Part shown: positions 12,747-28,844 of the stretch, in pieces
Position numbering within the stretch: the stretch's first letter is position 1
Layout: every line of letters begins with the position of its first letter
Source: Adineta vaga
Lineage: Eukaryota > Rotifera
Direction of reading: 5' to 3'
Assembly (NCBI GenBank): GCA_021613535.1
Contig: CP075495.1
Location: 11,966,001-12,030,000 of the forward strand
Length of the DNA stretch: 64,000 bases
Position numbers and translations under genes: made by a program
Notes under the pieces: generated by a model
What the model was told of the DNA's origin: nothing
Seen by the model: the letters and a program-made list of their open reading frames with translations, nothing else
The model's database searches: none

Positions 12747-13851
12747 AAACTGTTCAAGAAAGTTACGTTTAATTATCTTAGAAATAAATATTCATTATTG
12801 ACATATTCTAATTTAGTATCAAGTTTATTTTTATGAATTTATATTAAAATGAAATAAAGAATAAGACTACAGAAAAATAAGTTATCTGACATGAAAAGAA
12901 GAAAAAAAAAGGTGATCGTTTGATATTATCTAACATTTATCTAGAAACCAATCGTTAATATTTTCATACCAAATCCGTTGTTTATTTGTATTTAATCGAT
13001 AACATAATTCACAAAATCGATATGGATCAAGATCTTGCGCCAAATGATATACATCATAATAACCAAATTTGATCAGAATTTCTTTTCAATGTATCAAGCT
13101 TTTGATGATCTAAATCTTGTTTATGCATTAAAAGTACTTGAGCTTGATTTTCATATGTTCGATTACAGGTATATTTACTGAAAGAATAAAACAATATGAT
13201 TCTATCGAGAATACATACAACTATGAACTTACCAATTTGTATATGGACATGTTTTACCAAATATTTGTTCATTTGTATGTGAACAAAATCTTGGTTTATC
13301 AAAAACATTAGTATATTCAAGGATCAAATGAGTTCTCAGTGTTTTGTTATTTTCAATTAATGGTAACACAATTTTCTGTTGTTTATTTGCAGCATTAGCA
13401 TCATCGATAAATTTTAATTCATCTTTTTTTGAAAAATAATAATTTATACTTGTATTGATAGTTTTAGTATTGAGAACATCTGTTGGATACATGACATCCG
13501 TATCGGGTATTTCTAATAGATTTGGATTTATAGCTGATGATATCATAGACATAACATTGATTTGAATAAACATGACAAAAGTTATCATAAAGAGTAAACC
13601 AAATAATGGCCATTTAAAATGAAACATATAATGACGACAGGTAAGATCATTATTTTTTCGTGAATGAACACGTTTTTCCATTTTGGAAGAAAAAACGTTG
13701 ATGGATTTGTCTAGAAATATTATCGAATCGATTTAGTAAATGATATAAAATGAAATCTGTCATCTTTGATAAAATATATATGTGTACTATGTAATTGCTC
13801 TTATATATATATATATAATTCGTCAAACTTATTCATGCTCGTTGAATACCT
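12613..13851. repeat. Segmental duplication, copy A
   Basis: Direct repeat of 18607-20517. It carries the last ~130 bp of FMO (intact gene here), the spacer, and the FUT gene with an internal 687-bp deletion. The exon 1 translation differs at only 3 of 150 residues, so the duplication is recent or has been homogenised by gene conversion. Homology begins near ...AACGTATCGTGATC and ends near CTTATTCATGCTCG. Confidence 0.9.
12930..13681 (-). pseudogene. Alpha-1,3-fucosyltransferase, internally deleted copy
   Basis: Damaged sister of the gene at 18919-20357. Exon 1 (from ATG 13681) and the start of exon 2 are nearly identical to the intact copy: a short cytoplasmic tail, then a type II signal anchor GLLFMITFVMFIQINVMSMI. 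Next, 687 bp are missing, from inside exon 2 through the second intron into exon 3. The junction at 13055-13063 is CATAATAAC, which occurs at both ends of the missing segment in the intact copy (19044-19052 and 19731-19739). The deletion therefore looks microhomology-mediated. Reading runs into a stop two codons after the junction. The donor-sugar binding motif is lost, so no active enzyme is expected. Confidence 0.9.
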
Positions 13852-14859
13852 TCTTTACATAAATAAGTAATGAATGCTGAAAATTTCAAGTTTGAGAAAC
13901 GAAGGTTAGATTTTTCTTGAGAAATATTTAATAAATAATAATCAGTTAATCAACTATTAACGTAAGCTTAACATAGTGTAAATATCGATGATGTGAAGAA
14001 AAAGTATAGATTGAATATTGTCAAGTAAAATACAGTTTGATTTTGTTTCTCTTTTATGCAACAAATTCATATTTATCAATCATCGGAAGAAATGTGAAAT
14101 TAAATAAAGATCGATAATTCGATAAATATTTCATGAGAAAACAATTCCTTCCTCAGATAAATAACAATATTATGATTGAATTGTAGATAAAATATTTTTT
14201 TAATTCTTATTTGACAATTCAAATATGATTTCGAAAATCTTCTTGGGTGTTGTATAGAATTATCTTTTAATTTATTGAAATTTTTCAACGAGAACTCTTT
14301 TATTTTATTCTCAACCATTTTGAATGAAATTATTTGTAGAAAAAAAGATTTAACATTGCCTACAATGTGGTTTTACGTAAACTTTTGAAATAATTCTTTG
14401 TTTTTATTTAATGTTCTTCTTCTGTACAAATAAACAAAATTTGCGAAATTTCAAGTATCTTCATCATTTTTTCATGATCGATATGATTTTGCAGAAAGAA
14501 ATATCGAATTATTAACAGAAATGAGAATTATTTTTTGAATATATAGGCAAATTCATATTAAAAAACGCCGTTTTCCTATTTGTTTGAAATATCCTAATTT
14601 AATGATAATCGTTTTCTATTTAAAATATTGAAATATTTGTGAAATTGATCTGAATAAGGTCATGTACATGGCAAAATATAGAAGAAGAATAAAGAGAGAG
14701 AATAGTTTATGAATGTTCCACGTTGTCCTGTTCCATTACGAAGAGAGATATTTGTTCAAATTTCATCGTTTTTCGTTTCTTTCCTGGTTACTAGCCTATA
14801 TAGAAAAATACCCAATTGTCCATCCATAATACAGAAAATTTCATTCATTTAGTAAAATC
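13852..14859. other. AT-rich spacer, not homologous to the copy B flank
   Basis: Starts exactly where the duplication ends. No supported ORF, although a very AT-rich 72-codon frame exists at 14100-14318 (-). This DNA and what follows to 18606 separates the two duplicate copies. Confidence 0.5.
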
Positions 14860-15406
14860 ATGTCGACGGAAGAAATCCCTGATTTTCAAGTTATGGAATG
14901 TTTTAATTCAATAATAAGCAAATATATTGCAAAAGAACGTAAAATTGGAAAAAATAAAGCAAAATTATTTGAAATAATTTTCAAAATAATTGAACTTGTA
15001 AGAAATATCTTTCGAATTAAGATATGCTGATGATATTCTTTTTTTTCACAGCTCTTAATCCTTGGATTTATGATAAGTCAATTATGTATATATTTCAATC
15101 AGATCCTGTATAAACATCAATTATACACGGATGTGCAAAGAATTTACCAATATATATGGCATCAAAGTTCTATGATTACATTTTTGATGCTTTATTGTTT
15201 AAGAGTGATTGTGCGATTAATTTTCCTATGGAAGAAAACCAACAACATCAGTGGGATAGAAACTTTTTTCAAAACGGTAATGGAATAGTTTGTTTTTGGA
15301 TCTAATTCGAATGAATTATCTTTAGGAACAATTACGAAGATTCATGTTTGGTACAGAAGTTACTGTTTTCTCTACATGGAGATTACTGACTCTATGGTCT
15401 TTTTGA
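14860..15406 (+). CDS. Uncharacterised membrane protein
   Basis: Exons 14860-14997, 15052-15276, 15326-15406, with phase-consistent GT-AG junctions, give about 147 aa. Seen: a polar N-terminus (MSTEEIPDFQ), then a hydrophobic stretch LFEIIFKIIELLLILGFMIS and a second one SSMITFLMLYCLRVIVRLIF. The end is FSTWRLLTLWSF. I do not recognise the family. It lies in the rearranged block, directly before the minisatellite. The 3' end may be truncated, because membrane-protein-like exons resume at 15975. Confidence 0.4.
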
Positions 15407-15698
15407 ATTCTTTCTGAATTCAAAATCACAAGCCATAAGCATTTTTTTCCACACAATCCTGGGTATACGGGTCTAAAACAAACAATTGGTTCTATTCAAT
15501 GACCGACAGTCATTGTTATATATCCAGATGGTGCAACGCACAATTGTTCACATTATTTTTCACGATTCTTATCATTTCACTTGAGCATGACCAGACATAA
15601 ATCCAGTACTGTGTTCATAGACTCGTCTTAATTCATCACTAGTGATGAAAAATGTGTATACCCAGTTAGATACTTTCACCTTAATCAATTTGAAAGAC

Positions 15699-15846
15699 TC
15701 AGGGTATAAGGGTCTAAAGGGTCTAATGGTCTAAAGAGTATAAGTGTATAAGACCCTTATACCCTTACACCCTTTTATCCCTAGACCCTTTGGACCCTTA
15801 TACCCTTAGACTCTTTAGACCCTTATACCCTTATACACTTAGACCC
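15699..15846. repeat. Head-to-head degenerate 8-bp minisatellite
   Basis: The left arm, 15699 to about 15750, reads GGGTATAAGGGTCTAAAGGG and variants. The right arm, 15751-15846, is built from CCCTTATACCCTTAGA-type units, which is the same motif on the other strand. The consensus unit on the G-rich strand is about T-N-T-A-A-G-G-G. The array can form a long imperfect hairpin. A single relic (GGGTATACGGGTCTAAAAC) lies at 15463-15481. Confidence 0.75.
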
Positions 15847-15974
15847 AAAGATATGACGACTTCCGAAGTTATGAAGGACGAAGGTATGCATGTGTATATG
15901 TATATAATTATGAAGATTCGAAGACTCATGATTTCAATCGGATATGATATCTGTTTCTTCTTTTCTTAATTCAG

Positions 15975-16252
15975 AAAGAATTCAAATAGACCATTGTATG
16001 GGATTACTTGTGAACACGATGGATATATCATCGTTTAAGAATTTGCATGTGAGTATCTCGCTAAAAATTTATGAAAAATTTCAACTTAATGATGATATTG
16101 TTTCATAGATTTCTTATTGTACGTTTGGTGGAATCATTGCATTATTTGCACTTGTCAGCATGAGATTAATAATCGTTGATACGGTACCTATTGAAGAAGA
16201 AAATGTTTCACAAGAACAGCAGCAACAAGAAGAAAGAGAGACAACAATATAA
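15975..16252 (+). pseudogene. 3' exons of an uncharacterised membrane protein
   Basis: Two phase-consistent exons, 15975-16048 and 16109-16252, with a good acceptor before each. The second encodes one hydrophobic helix (TFGGIIALFALVSMRLIIV) and then an acidic Gln-rich tail (EEENVSQEQQQQEERETTI). No matching 5' exon was found: the last exon at 15326 ends in a stop, and the upstream phase does not fit. It may be the tail of the 14860 gene split off by the minisatellite, or an alternative last exon pair. Confidence 0.35.
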
Positions 16253-16669
16253 TTAGGTTTACTTATTGCTGACTTTTCATTATATGATTTGTTTTTCAAT
16301 CATATTTTTTTCAAAGAAGAAACATTGTTTTGGTTTTTTCCGATCGATTTGTAAAAATAAAACAATCGAGTATGTTGTTGAAAACTATTTCACCAGTCAA
16401 AATTTCAAAATGGTAAATGAAATTGATGGAAAATTAATCGTAAAACTTAATCGTATGATTGATGATAAAACAGCGGTTAGACATCATGAATATTGCTTCA
16501 TATGCATATGAAATAATGATTCTTAATGAATTAAGAAAACTAACATATTGTATGTCTTGAAAAAACATACTTGCCAGTAAAAGCTGGAAATTGAAATAAT
16601 ATCCCTAGTCACATTATCTACGAAACAGAAAGTAAAAGATTAATTTTAGAGACTACGTCAGAATTTCCA

Positions 16670-16830
16670 CTCTGGAGGGGCTCAACCATACAGATATTGT
16701 ATTTTCATAAGATAAAAATTAGTTTTCTATAAAGTTTTTCCAAAATCAGAGGGGGCTAAAACGAATTTCGAGGGGCTCGCCCTCCCCCTCCTGGCGCTGC
16801 CAGTAAATCTGGGTGGGCATCGCCTCAAGT
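16670..16830. repeat. GC-rich island, likely repeat relic
   Basis: Abruptly GC-rich (GAGGGGGCT ... CCCTCCCCCTC) in otherwise ~70% AT DNA, with a GAGGGGG/CCCCCTC inverted pair about 35 bases apart and a related GGAGGGGCTCAACC at 16673. Composition and hairpin form suggest the end of a non-autonomous element. No terminal repeats or target duplication could be fixed. Confidence 0.35.
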
Positions 16831-17719
16831 ACTCCACTCTTGGTAACGCCACAATTCGGTATATCCACATCCTCAAGATCTTTTTAATCATTTTCTTATT
16901 TTTGAAAGAAATTGTCATGTGATATTTTTTCGATCACTTCTCAGACACTAGCACACTAGTTTTACTTTTCAAGTCATAATTTTATTTTCAATTATGTACA
17001 TCTTGAGTGTGCGAATGAAAATGCAGAATAAGTCAACACCAGCATCTATCCTCACTCTGAACGATCCACCTCATCTTACCGATCAGTTACAAGATTCCTA
17101 TACAAACTGTGATAACAAATGACATGCCTATTAATATCATCGATGAGTCATTGCAGAAATGGAAAAGTGTTACTCATTTACCAAAACATTTTGAAGATCT
17201 CTCATCAGCGACATATAGACACCTTGAATGTCATAAAGCAGATGCCTTTGCCATCAATAACATTTTCTACTTTTAGAATCAGAATTAAATTTGCTATCAG
17301 TTCTCTCATTGCATCAGATCCGATCACAGCATCGCTTGGTTCAAATTTTGCTGAATCCTTTACGAAACCATAACGGTCAAGCATCATTCGCCGCTTTTCA
17401 TATACAATATAATAGAATAGTCCCTCCAAACTCCATAGTTAATATTAATATCACTCAAAATGCTAGTGTACTTAATAACCATAATCGATTCATGCAGTAT
17501 CTTCGACATTTTCAGATGTGCATGAAATCTCATATGTTATCAAAGTATCATAGAAGTATATTATTGGATCGTCTTATCCTCTGCATTCTGGACTAAATTT
17601 ATTTTCCAACGGCGTTTTACCTGAAAAATCCATAGAACTAGTACAAACATTGCTGCAATTACATAAAAAATATGTTAATTTCTTATTCAACAGAAATAAA
17701 ATCTATTTTTATTTGATAG
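16831..17719. other. Gene-poor spacer with chance ORFs
   Basis: Overlapping short ORFs on both strands (17119-17596) show no family signature and conflict with each other. This may be decayed coding DNA upstream of the proteasome fragment. I cannot assign it. Confidence 0.4.
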
Positions 17720-18006
17720 GATGGTGTTGTTAGTGCTGCTGATAGTCGATGTACTGTCGGAAACATCATCTTTAATAATAATGTTTTAAAAATTCATCGA
17801 TTATCGGACAATATTTATGCACTTAGGGTAGGAACATCAGCTGATTGTGATTTTTAAACGCCTTTATTTCATCGCAACTGTGTTCATCCTCATAGAAGTG
17901 TTGCATTTCTTCTATTTGTTGCTTCAGGTTCAAATGGTTATACATCATTATCTGTTATTGAAGATCGTTTCAAAGAAAATATGACCGTAAGATGTTTTCT
18001 TTGTAG
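17720..18006 (+). pseudogene. Proteasome beta-2-type subunit fragment
   Basis: Two decayed exon pieces. 17720-17857 reads DGVVSAADSRCTVGN...KIHRLSDNIYAL-VGTSAD, which matches the N-terminal half of proteasome beta subunits (closest to PSMB7/beta2: GADTRATEG, KIH, NIYCCGAGTAAD). It then hits a stop. 17860-17993 reads SVAFLLFVASGSNGYTSLSV and IEDRFKENM, which matches the later GSGS...EDKFRPDM region. The sequence between these parts is missing. The intron after IEDRFKENMT is reduced to about 20 bases before EDEAK. The catalytic Thr region is absent. This is a dead fragment. Confidence 0.75.
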
Positions 18007-18436
<430 letters not shown>

Positions 18437-18606
18437 TATGCAATCGCCAATCAAGAAATCTCATCTTAGTTTCCAAAACACAAGAACGAACAGTTGTTTA
18501 ATTCATCGAAAAAGTTTTCATCATTTATATTCTTCACAATAAAATACACATACACCCTGATTTGGCCTATATAGAAAAACCGTGTTTTTCTCGTGGAACA
18601 TGTCTT

Positions 18607-18736
18607 GACGTATCGTGATCAACCATTTCCATCAATATTTCCACCATTTAAAGACGCACCTCTATGTCGAACAGCATGGATTAAAAATATGGAAGATTCA
18701 ATCGAAGGATATCTTTCATTGACTAAAACTGACTGA
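18607..18736 (+). pseudogene. FMO 3' fragment
   Basis: The final ~43 codons of the monooxygenase, including the stop, nearly identical to 12613-12746 (for example CRTAWIKNM, then a Glu in place of His). No upstream FMO sequence precedes it, so it is a non-functional tail carried along in the duplication. Confidence 0.88.
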
Positions 18737-18918
18737 AAACTGTTCGAAAAAGTTACGTTTAATTATCTTAGAAATAAATATTCCTTATTGACATATTCTA
18801 ATTTAGTATCAAGTTTATTTTTATGAATTTATATTAAAATGAAATAAAGAATAAGGCTACAGAAAAATAAGTTATCTGACATGAAAAGAAGAAAAAAAAG
18901 GTGATCGTTTAATATCAT

Positions 18919-20357
18919 CTAACATTTATCTAGAAACCAATCGTTAATATTTTCATACCAAATCCGTTGTTTATTTGTATTCAATCGATAACATAATTCA
19001 CAAAATCGATATGGATCAAGATCTTGCGCCAAATGATATACATCATAATAACGTCTCCAATAATGATATTTTTCATATAAACTTTTATTTCGAACAATTG
19101 AATATAGAACTTCAGCAATTTGATCTTCCGATGCATAATCATCGACATGAATAAATGAATGTGGTGGTGCAATACGTACATAATTTTCACGATCAGGACC
19201 ACTAACAATCGGTATTGCACCAGAAGCAAGTGTACGCCAAAATTTTTCTGTGATATAATCCGTACATGATTGAGATTCAAAAGCAAGATAAAATTTTGAA
19301 TTTAATAAATAACTGTTTTCACAGGATGATTGACGTGTACATTTACCATTCGATTGGACTTGTGCATTTAGTGAAACTGATTCATTCGATTTAATACAAC
19401 GACCGAAAGCTGCAATTGGATAATATTGACGAAGTCCACGAAATTTGGCTAAACGTTTTTTTGGTACACAATTAGAAACAAACCTGAACAAAGAAATGAT
19501 GACAAATTTGTTTCATTATCATGGAGAAAATATACCAAACAGCTTGATCATGTCTTTTAGTGAATTGTTGATCAATCCAGGAATTGAATTGTTCAATTGA
19601 CCATGGTTTGTCTTTGACAACTGTAATTCCATAGGCTGCTATAGATGCTTCTGCACTTGTTCGATATGATATTGTCCAATTAAATTTATATTTATTTAAT
19701 TCAGGTGAGTTATCATTCGGTTCATCATGCCATAATAACCAAATTTGATCAGAATTTCTTTTCAATGTATCAAGTTTTTGATGATCTAAATCTCGTTTAT
19801 GCATTAAAAGTACTTGAGCTTGATTTTCATATGTTCGATTACATGTATATTTACTGAAAGAATAAAACAATATGATTCTATCGAGAATACATACAACAAT
19901 GAACTTACCAATTTGTATATGGACATGTTTTACCAAATATTTGTTCATTTGTATGTGAACAAAATCTTGGTTTATCAAAAACATTAGTATATTCAAGGAT
20001 CAAATGAGTTTTCAGTGTTTTGTTATTTTCAATTAATGGTAACACGATTTTCTGTTGTTTATTTGCAGCATTAGCATCGTCGATAAATTTCAATTCATCT
20101 TTTTTTGAAAAATAATAATTTATACTTGTATTGATAGTTTTAGTATTGAGAACATCTGTTGGATACATTACATTCGTATCGGGTATTTCTAATGAATTTG
20201 GATTTATAGCTGATGATATCATAGACATAACATTGATTTGAATAAACATGACAAAAGTTATCATAAAGAGTAAACCAAATAATGGCCATTTAAAATGAAA
20301 CATATAATGACGACAGGTAAGATCATTATTTTTTCGTGAATGAACACGTTTTTCCAT
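18919..20357 (-). CDS. Alpha-1,3-fucosyltransferase (GT10), intact copy
   Basis: Golgi type II enzyme transferring fucose from GDP-fucose to GlcNAc on glycans. Exons 19909-20357, 19536-19853, 18919-19483 give 443 aa. Seen: a short cytoplasmic tail, signal anchor at residues ~25-48 (PLFGLLFMITFVMFIQINVM), a Ser/Asn-rich stem, RSDQIWLLWHDEPN-type acceptor region with N instead of the usual start, FVSNC, and the GT10 signature in order: SKFYLAFESQSCTDYITEKF, then W-R-T-L-A-SGAIPIVSGP, then FIHVDDY. Family length is about 350-450 aa, so this copy is complete. The paralogue at 12930-13681 has lost 687 bp. Acceptor specificity cannot be told from sequence. Confidence 0.92.
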
Positions 20358-20517
20358 TTTGGAAGAAAAAACGTTGATGGATTTGTCTAGAAATATTATC
20401 GAATCGATTTAGTAAATAATAAAAAATGAAATCTGTCATCTTTGATAAATATATATATATACTATGTAATTGCTCTTATATATATAATTCGTCAAACTTA
20501 TTCATGCTCGTGGAATA

Positions 20518-21423
20518 GTATAGCTTTATTATTTACAAAGAAATCTGTTGTGAAATCTCTGTGAATTGAAAGAAAGAAAGAAAAATATATTCTACTATTC
20601 AATGTCGAACTTCATTTTATGATTTCTCGTACTTTGATTCTACTAAACAGACTTGTTTATATGTGATGGATAATTTAGTCTTTGAGAAGCACACAAAAAG
20701 AGAAGAAAAACACGACGAGCATTAAAGCAAACATACAAATGCTAACTAATGGATTATCGCCTTGCTTGATAGTCCTCAATCGGCTGTTATCTATACCAGA
20801 AACGATGATCTTTAGCCATTTATAGTCTTAGATAAAAAGAAAAGAAATATTTAAACATGCCCTGTCTTTAATCGAAGACATAATGGAAAATGAAACGACA
20901 AATCAGGTCAATATAGAATTTATTTTTACTAGTCTTGTCGTCTTGGGCGACGATAGATTTTCTTTCCTTTTCTTCACATTAGTTTGTTTGCGTTTATATG
21001 GTAGATATAAAGATAAGTTTTCTTTTGATACTTCCATAATCTCCTTTTTTTCTATTCTTCGCTCTTTCTATAGCTTAAAATCGCATACTTTTCCTTTTCT
21101 ATTTTCCTATAACAACAATACTAAATATTTCTTTTCATATGAAATCTATAATGCTGACATTTTTCTCTCCCATTATTAATCATCAACGGCATTAAAACTA
21201 ATATAAACATATAAGTTATTCAATAGCAATCTATATTCCATTCATTATTTGAATATTATCAACAATATCATATATATATATATATTGAAATTACTAAATT
21301 TATTATTACAGATAAATACACACATAAGAAAAAGAGCTCAACCAGTATTACTAATACAACCCAAGGGAGAATGCACAAAAACATTTTTAAAAACAAATAT
21401 ATAGATATATATATATCACTGGA
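20518..21423. other. Spacer
   Basis: AT-rich; (TA)n at about 21270. An ORF at 20883-21179 (+) is rich in Phe, Ser and Tyr, has no family match, and is probably chance. Contains the 3' flank of the cytidylyltransferase gene and probably the upstream region of FUT copy B. Confidence 0.5.
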
Positions 21424-22871
21424 TTATCGATGGTTTGAAATCACTGTTGGTTGTTTAGATGTATTCGTCTTCGAATTCGCTTTTATTTCGATTAAATAGT
21501 TATCATAATCATCATCAGTATCACTGCTACTATTCTGAGTATTTGATATCATTCTTGGTGATCGTGCTCGATGCAATAAGTTAAGAACACCTGAACGTTC
21601 AAATAAACCAATAAAATTATGTATATATTCTTTACTGCGATCTTCCCAACGTTCCATAAATGTTTTCGATTCTTCTTCATATGTACGAAATTTCGATTTG
21701 ACTGTATCAATTCGTGTTTGTAATTCTAATTGATTCTTTTTTAGAAAACCAACATTTAAATCTTGCGCTGAATAGCCACGAGCTAAATTTCGTCGTACAT
21801 ACATATCATAATCACGAACAAGACGACATATAATATCTGATGTCGAAACACCTTCTGTACGTTGAGTTGCGGCAAACATACCGCGAGCCTAGAAAAGCAT
21901 CAATAAAACTAATATATCTATACATTCATTGTAATACAGTCAAGATAAGTGTAAATAAAATCTTAGTGATAGAAATTGAAGAGTTTCATCTCACTTTATG
22001 AATTATTCTTATTGAAAAGAAAACTATATTATGGAATCCAACAGAGCTACATGGGGCTTAGCAAACCTTTCAAAAAGATTTATAATTATTTATTAAAAAT
22101 AATAGTTTATTATCGTACACTAACTTACTTTGATATGTTGATAAATATCATCACTTCCTTCAGTTCCATATGGTATTTCATCATGTGCAACAAAATCAAT
22201 CTTATTCTGTGTTAAAAATTCATCACTAAGTACCCATGGAGCATCAGTAACAACTTCATCAACATAACGACAATGACGAATACTTTCATAACGTTCATTT
22301 TCATTCATAACAGTTTTGCCTTTTTTACTGCGTGTTAAATTATCATTACAAACACCAACAAGTAAATAAACATTTCGAAATAAATTCTTTGCTTGCATCA
22401 ATTGGCGAGCATGACCCGCATGAAATAAATCATATATACCTAAATTAATAAAAATAATGATGGAAATAGATAACAAATATTATTTTTTTTTATACCATCA
22501 GCGTATATACGAATTTTTCTTGGTGCTGTACCATGTTTTGCCATGTCTAATGTAATTTTGAATGTATAATCACATTTTTCACGTTCTTCAATAGCTTTAT
22601 CTTCGTAACATAATGGTGCTGGACCTACATTAAGATCAACATTAATTACAGGTTTTTCAGAAAATTCCATTGAACATTTTTCGTCCGTTCCAATATTTTC
22701 CTTCGTTTTCGATTCATTCGATGATGATGATGATGATGATTGTTCACAAGTATTTTCTTTTATGACTGAATAATTTATATTAGAATTACATATGGAACTT
22801 TCACCAGATGCATCATACCATTCATCAGCACATAGTATATTGGGTATTGTTATTGTTGATATATCACCCAT
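21424..22871 (-). CDS. PCYT1: Choline-phosphate cytidylyltransferase
   Basis: Rate-limiting step of phosphatidylcholine synthesis: CTP + phosphocholine to CDP-choline + PPi. The enzyme is nuclear or ER associated and activated by membrane binding. Exons 22496-22871, 22129-22439, 21424-21888 give 383 aa. Seen: a Ser-rich, low-complexity N-terminal region with a run of Ser from a TCA repeat; [20 protein letters not shown] with the HxGH nucleotide-binding motif; [27 protein letters not shown]; and the [11 protein letters not shown] signature. A long amphipathic, charged helix (the lipid-sensing M domain) follows, then a Ser/Asp-rich tail as in phosphorylated C-termini. An alternative ATG lies 15 bases upstream at 22886. 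Assignment is very secure. Confidence 0.95.
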
Positions 22872-23708
22872 GAAATAAAGTATCAAAAAAACAAAATCTA
22901 AAATACGAAATTGTTTTTCATTTGATCAAATTGCAATTAAAAAACAGTGTTTTGGTGGAAAGAGCAACGAATATTTGAGGGACAGGAGACTAATTAATCC
23001 CATGATTTATAAAATCATCAATATGAATCCATCTGAATCGAGAGCGATAGAGAAAATATACAATACTACTTAGGAAAGCACATGACCTTCAATAATAACG
23101 AGGTGATGGACTGGACTGCGTAGTATTAGTAGAGAAAAGAAACACGATATCGATTAATAGATGACACTAGTAAATGGTAAAGTAATTATATATGTTATCA
23201 GATTTTAGTTGTTTGATTATTTATAATAGAGAGAAATTTTAGTGACAGGCAAATTAGATCTAGATCGATGTCTATATATAAAGAATAGTCATATAGGTAT
23301 CTGTCTAACTTGTCATCACCCATTGTTGTTGATGATTCATAAGATTACCTTTTGTTTCTTTCTTTCCTTTTTGTCGAAAAGAAAAGAAGAGAAGAAGGGA
23401 GTTTAAATACAGTTTATCGATTGAATGCCGATCAGTTCATATAGAGGTTCATTCGTTCATCCATTTGTTCGATGTGACACTTCCGTTCATTGATCAGCAT
23501 GTATACACATAGATGTATGAACGTGATATGTACGCATGCACGTATGTATATATGCATGCATGCATAATCATGTGTATCATTGACTAATCACTCAATATTT
23601 GTTTGTTTGCAATAAATATATCATACAAGTGCATTTAAATTAATGTTTAGTTTTTTGTTCTGCATTTTCTAGATATTCATTTTCAATTGAATTCACTTAT
23701 TCTTTAAC
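22872..23708. promoter_or_regulatory. Divergent promoter region, PCYT1 / dihydropyrimidinase
   Basis: About 0.8 kb between two head-to-head genes. Contains a run of ATGCATGCATGCAT (about 23553-23568) and the TATA-like TATATATAAAG at 23274. No ORF. Promoter assignment is from position only. Confidence 0.45.
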
Positions 23709-23756
23709 ATGACTGTATCAAATACTAATCATAATTTATCACCTACAAAAGCAGAG
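23709..23756 (+). CDS. Alternative first exon 1a of the dihydropyrimidinase/CRMP gene
   Basis: ATG opening 16 codons (MTVSNTNHNLSPTKAE) and ending in phase 0 at a consensus donor (GAG|GTAAGA). It can join the common exon at 24704 just as exon 1b (24419-24619) does. CRMP/DPYSL genes in vertebrates use alternative first exons in the same way. Transcript evidence is needed. Confidence 0.45.
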
Positions 23757-24418
23757 GTAAGATGATGTTAAATTTCTGAAATATTAAACCGATAGAATAG
23801 AAGTAGATCGATGAATACTTACATAGAGCATATTTTGTGTGTCACAAAGTGCATGTTTTTATATGAAATCTTTGGACATATAAATGAGCAATCTGTTACC
23901 AATAACCATGAAAAAAAGAGTATCAAATCGAACTAATTTCTTTTCGTATCAAGTTTGAATTAGCTTTTTTTCTTTCGCCAGAAAAAAATATGTGTCAATA
24001 CTTTATACACAAAGGACGAAATAGTAATATGATGAACATTCTCATATACAAACTAGTAAAAGAAAGTCTAGCTGAAATATTATTAGTCGAAAAGATGTTT
24101 GCTGAAGTCTTACAATCAATTACGATAAGAAGGGAAAACTACAGAATGTTTTTTTATATCAATAATCAATATAGATAGAGAAGTATATTTCATTTGATTT
24201 CATTGAAAAAAAAATGATTATAAATCGAGATGAAAAGTTTTTCTTGTATTGTCAGCATTATTTTCAAGGCCAAGAAATGTACGTTTGTTATTCACTGTTA
24301 TATCAGCAATGCTTGATAACACTAATGTAAGGTACCAGCTGGTCCTTTTTGACTAACTTTTGCTTGTATAGACGTCTATTTCTTTGATCAGAAAAGAAAT
24401 ACTAACAATAAAAGTACT

Positions 24419-28844
<4,426 letters not shown>

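Larger units (their letters stand above)
18607..20517. repeat. Segmental duplication, copy B
   Basis: Counterpart of 12613-13851 in the same orientation, about 6 kb away. It contains only the last ~130 bp of FMO but a complete FUT gene. Right-hand homology ends at about 20517 (TTATTCATGCTCGTGGAATA versus TTCATGCTCGTTGAATA in copy A). Sequence beyond this point has no match after copy A. Confidence 0.9.

Noticed and set aside
12930-13681. Copy A FUT as a functional short isoform
   Set aside because: The deletion causes an immediate stop and removes the GT10 donor-binding motif.
20883-21179. 98-codon + strand ORF
   Set aside because: Phe/Ser/Tyr-rich with no splice partner, no domain and a TTTTC-rich base pattern; likely chance.
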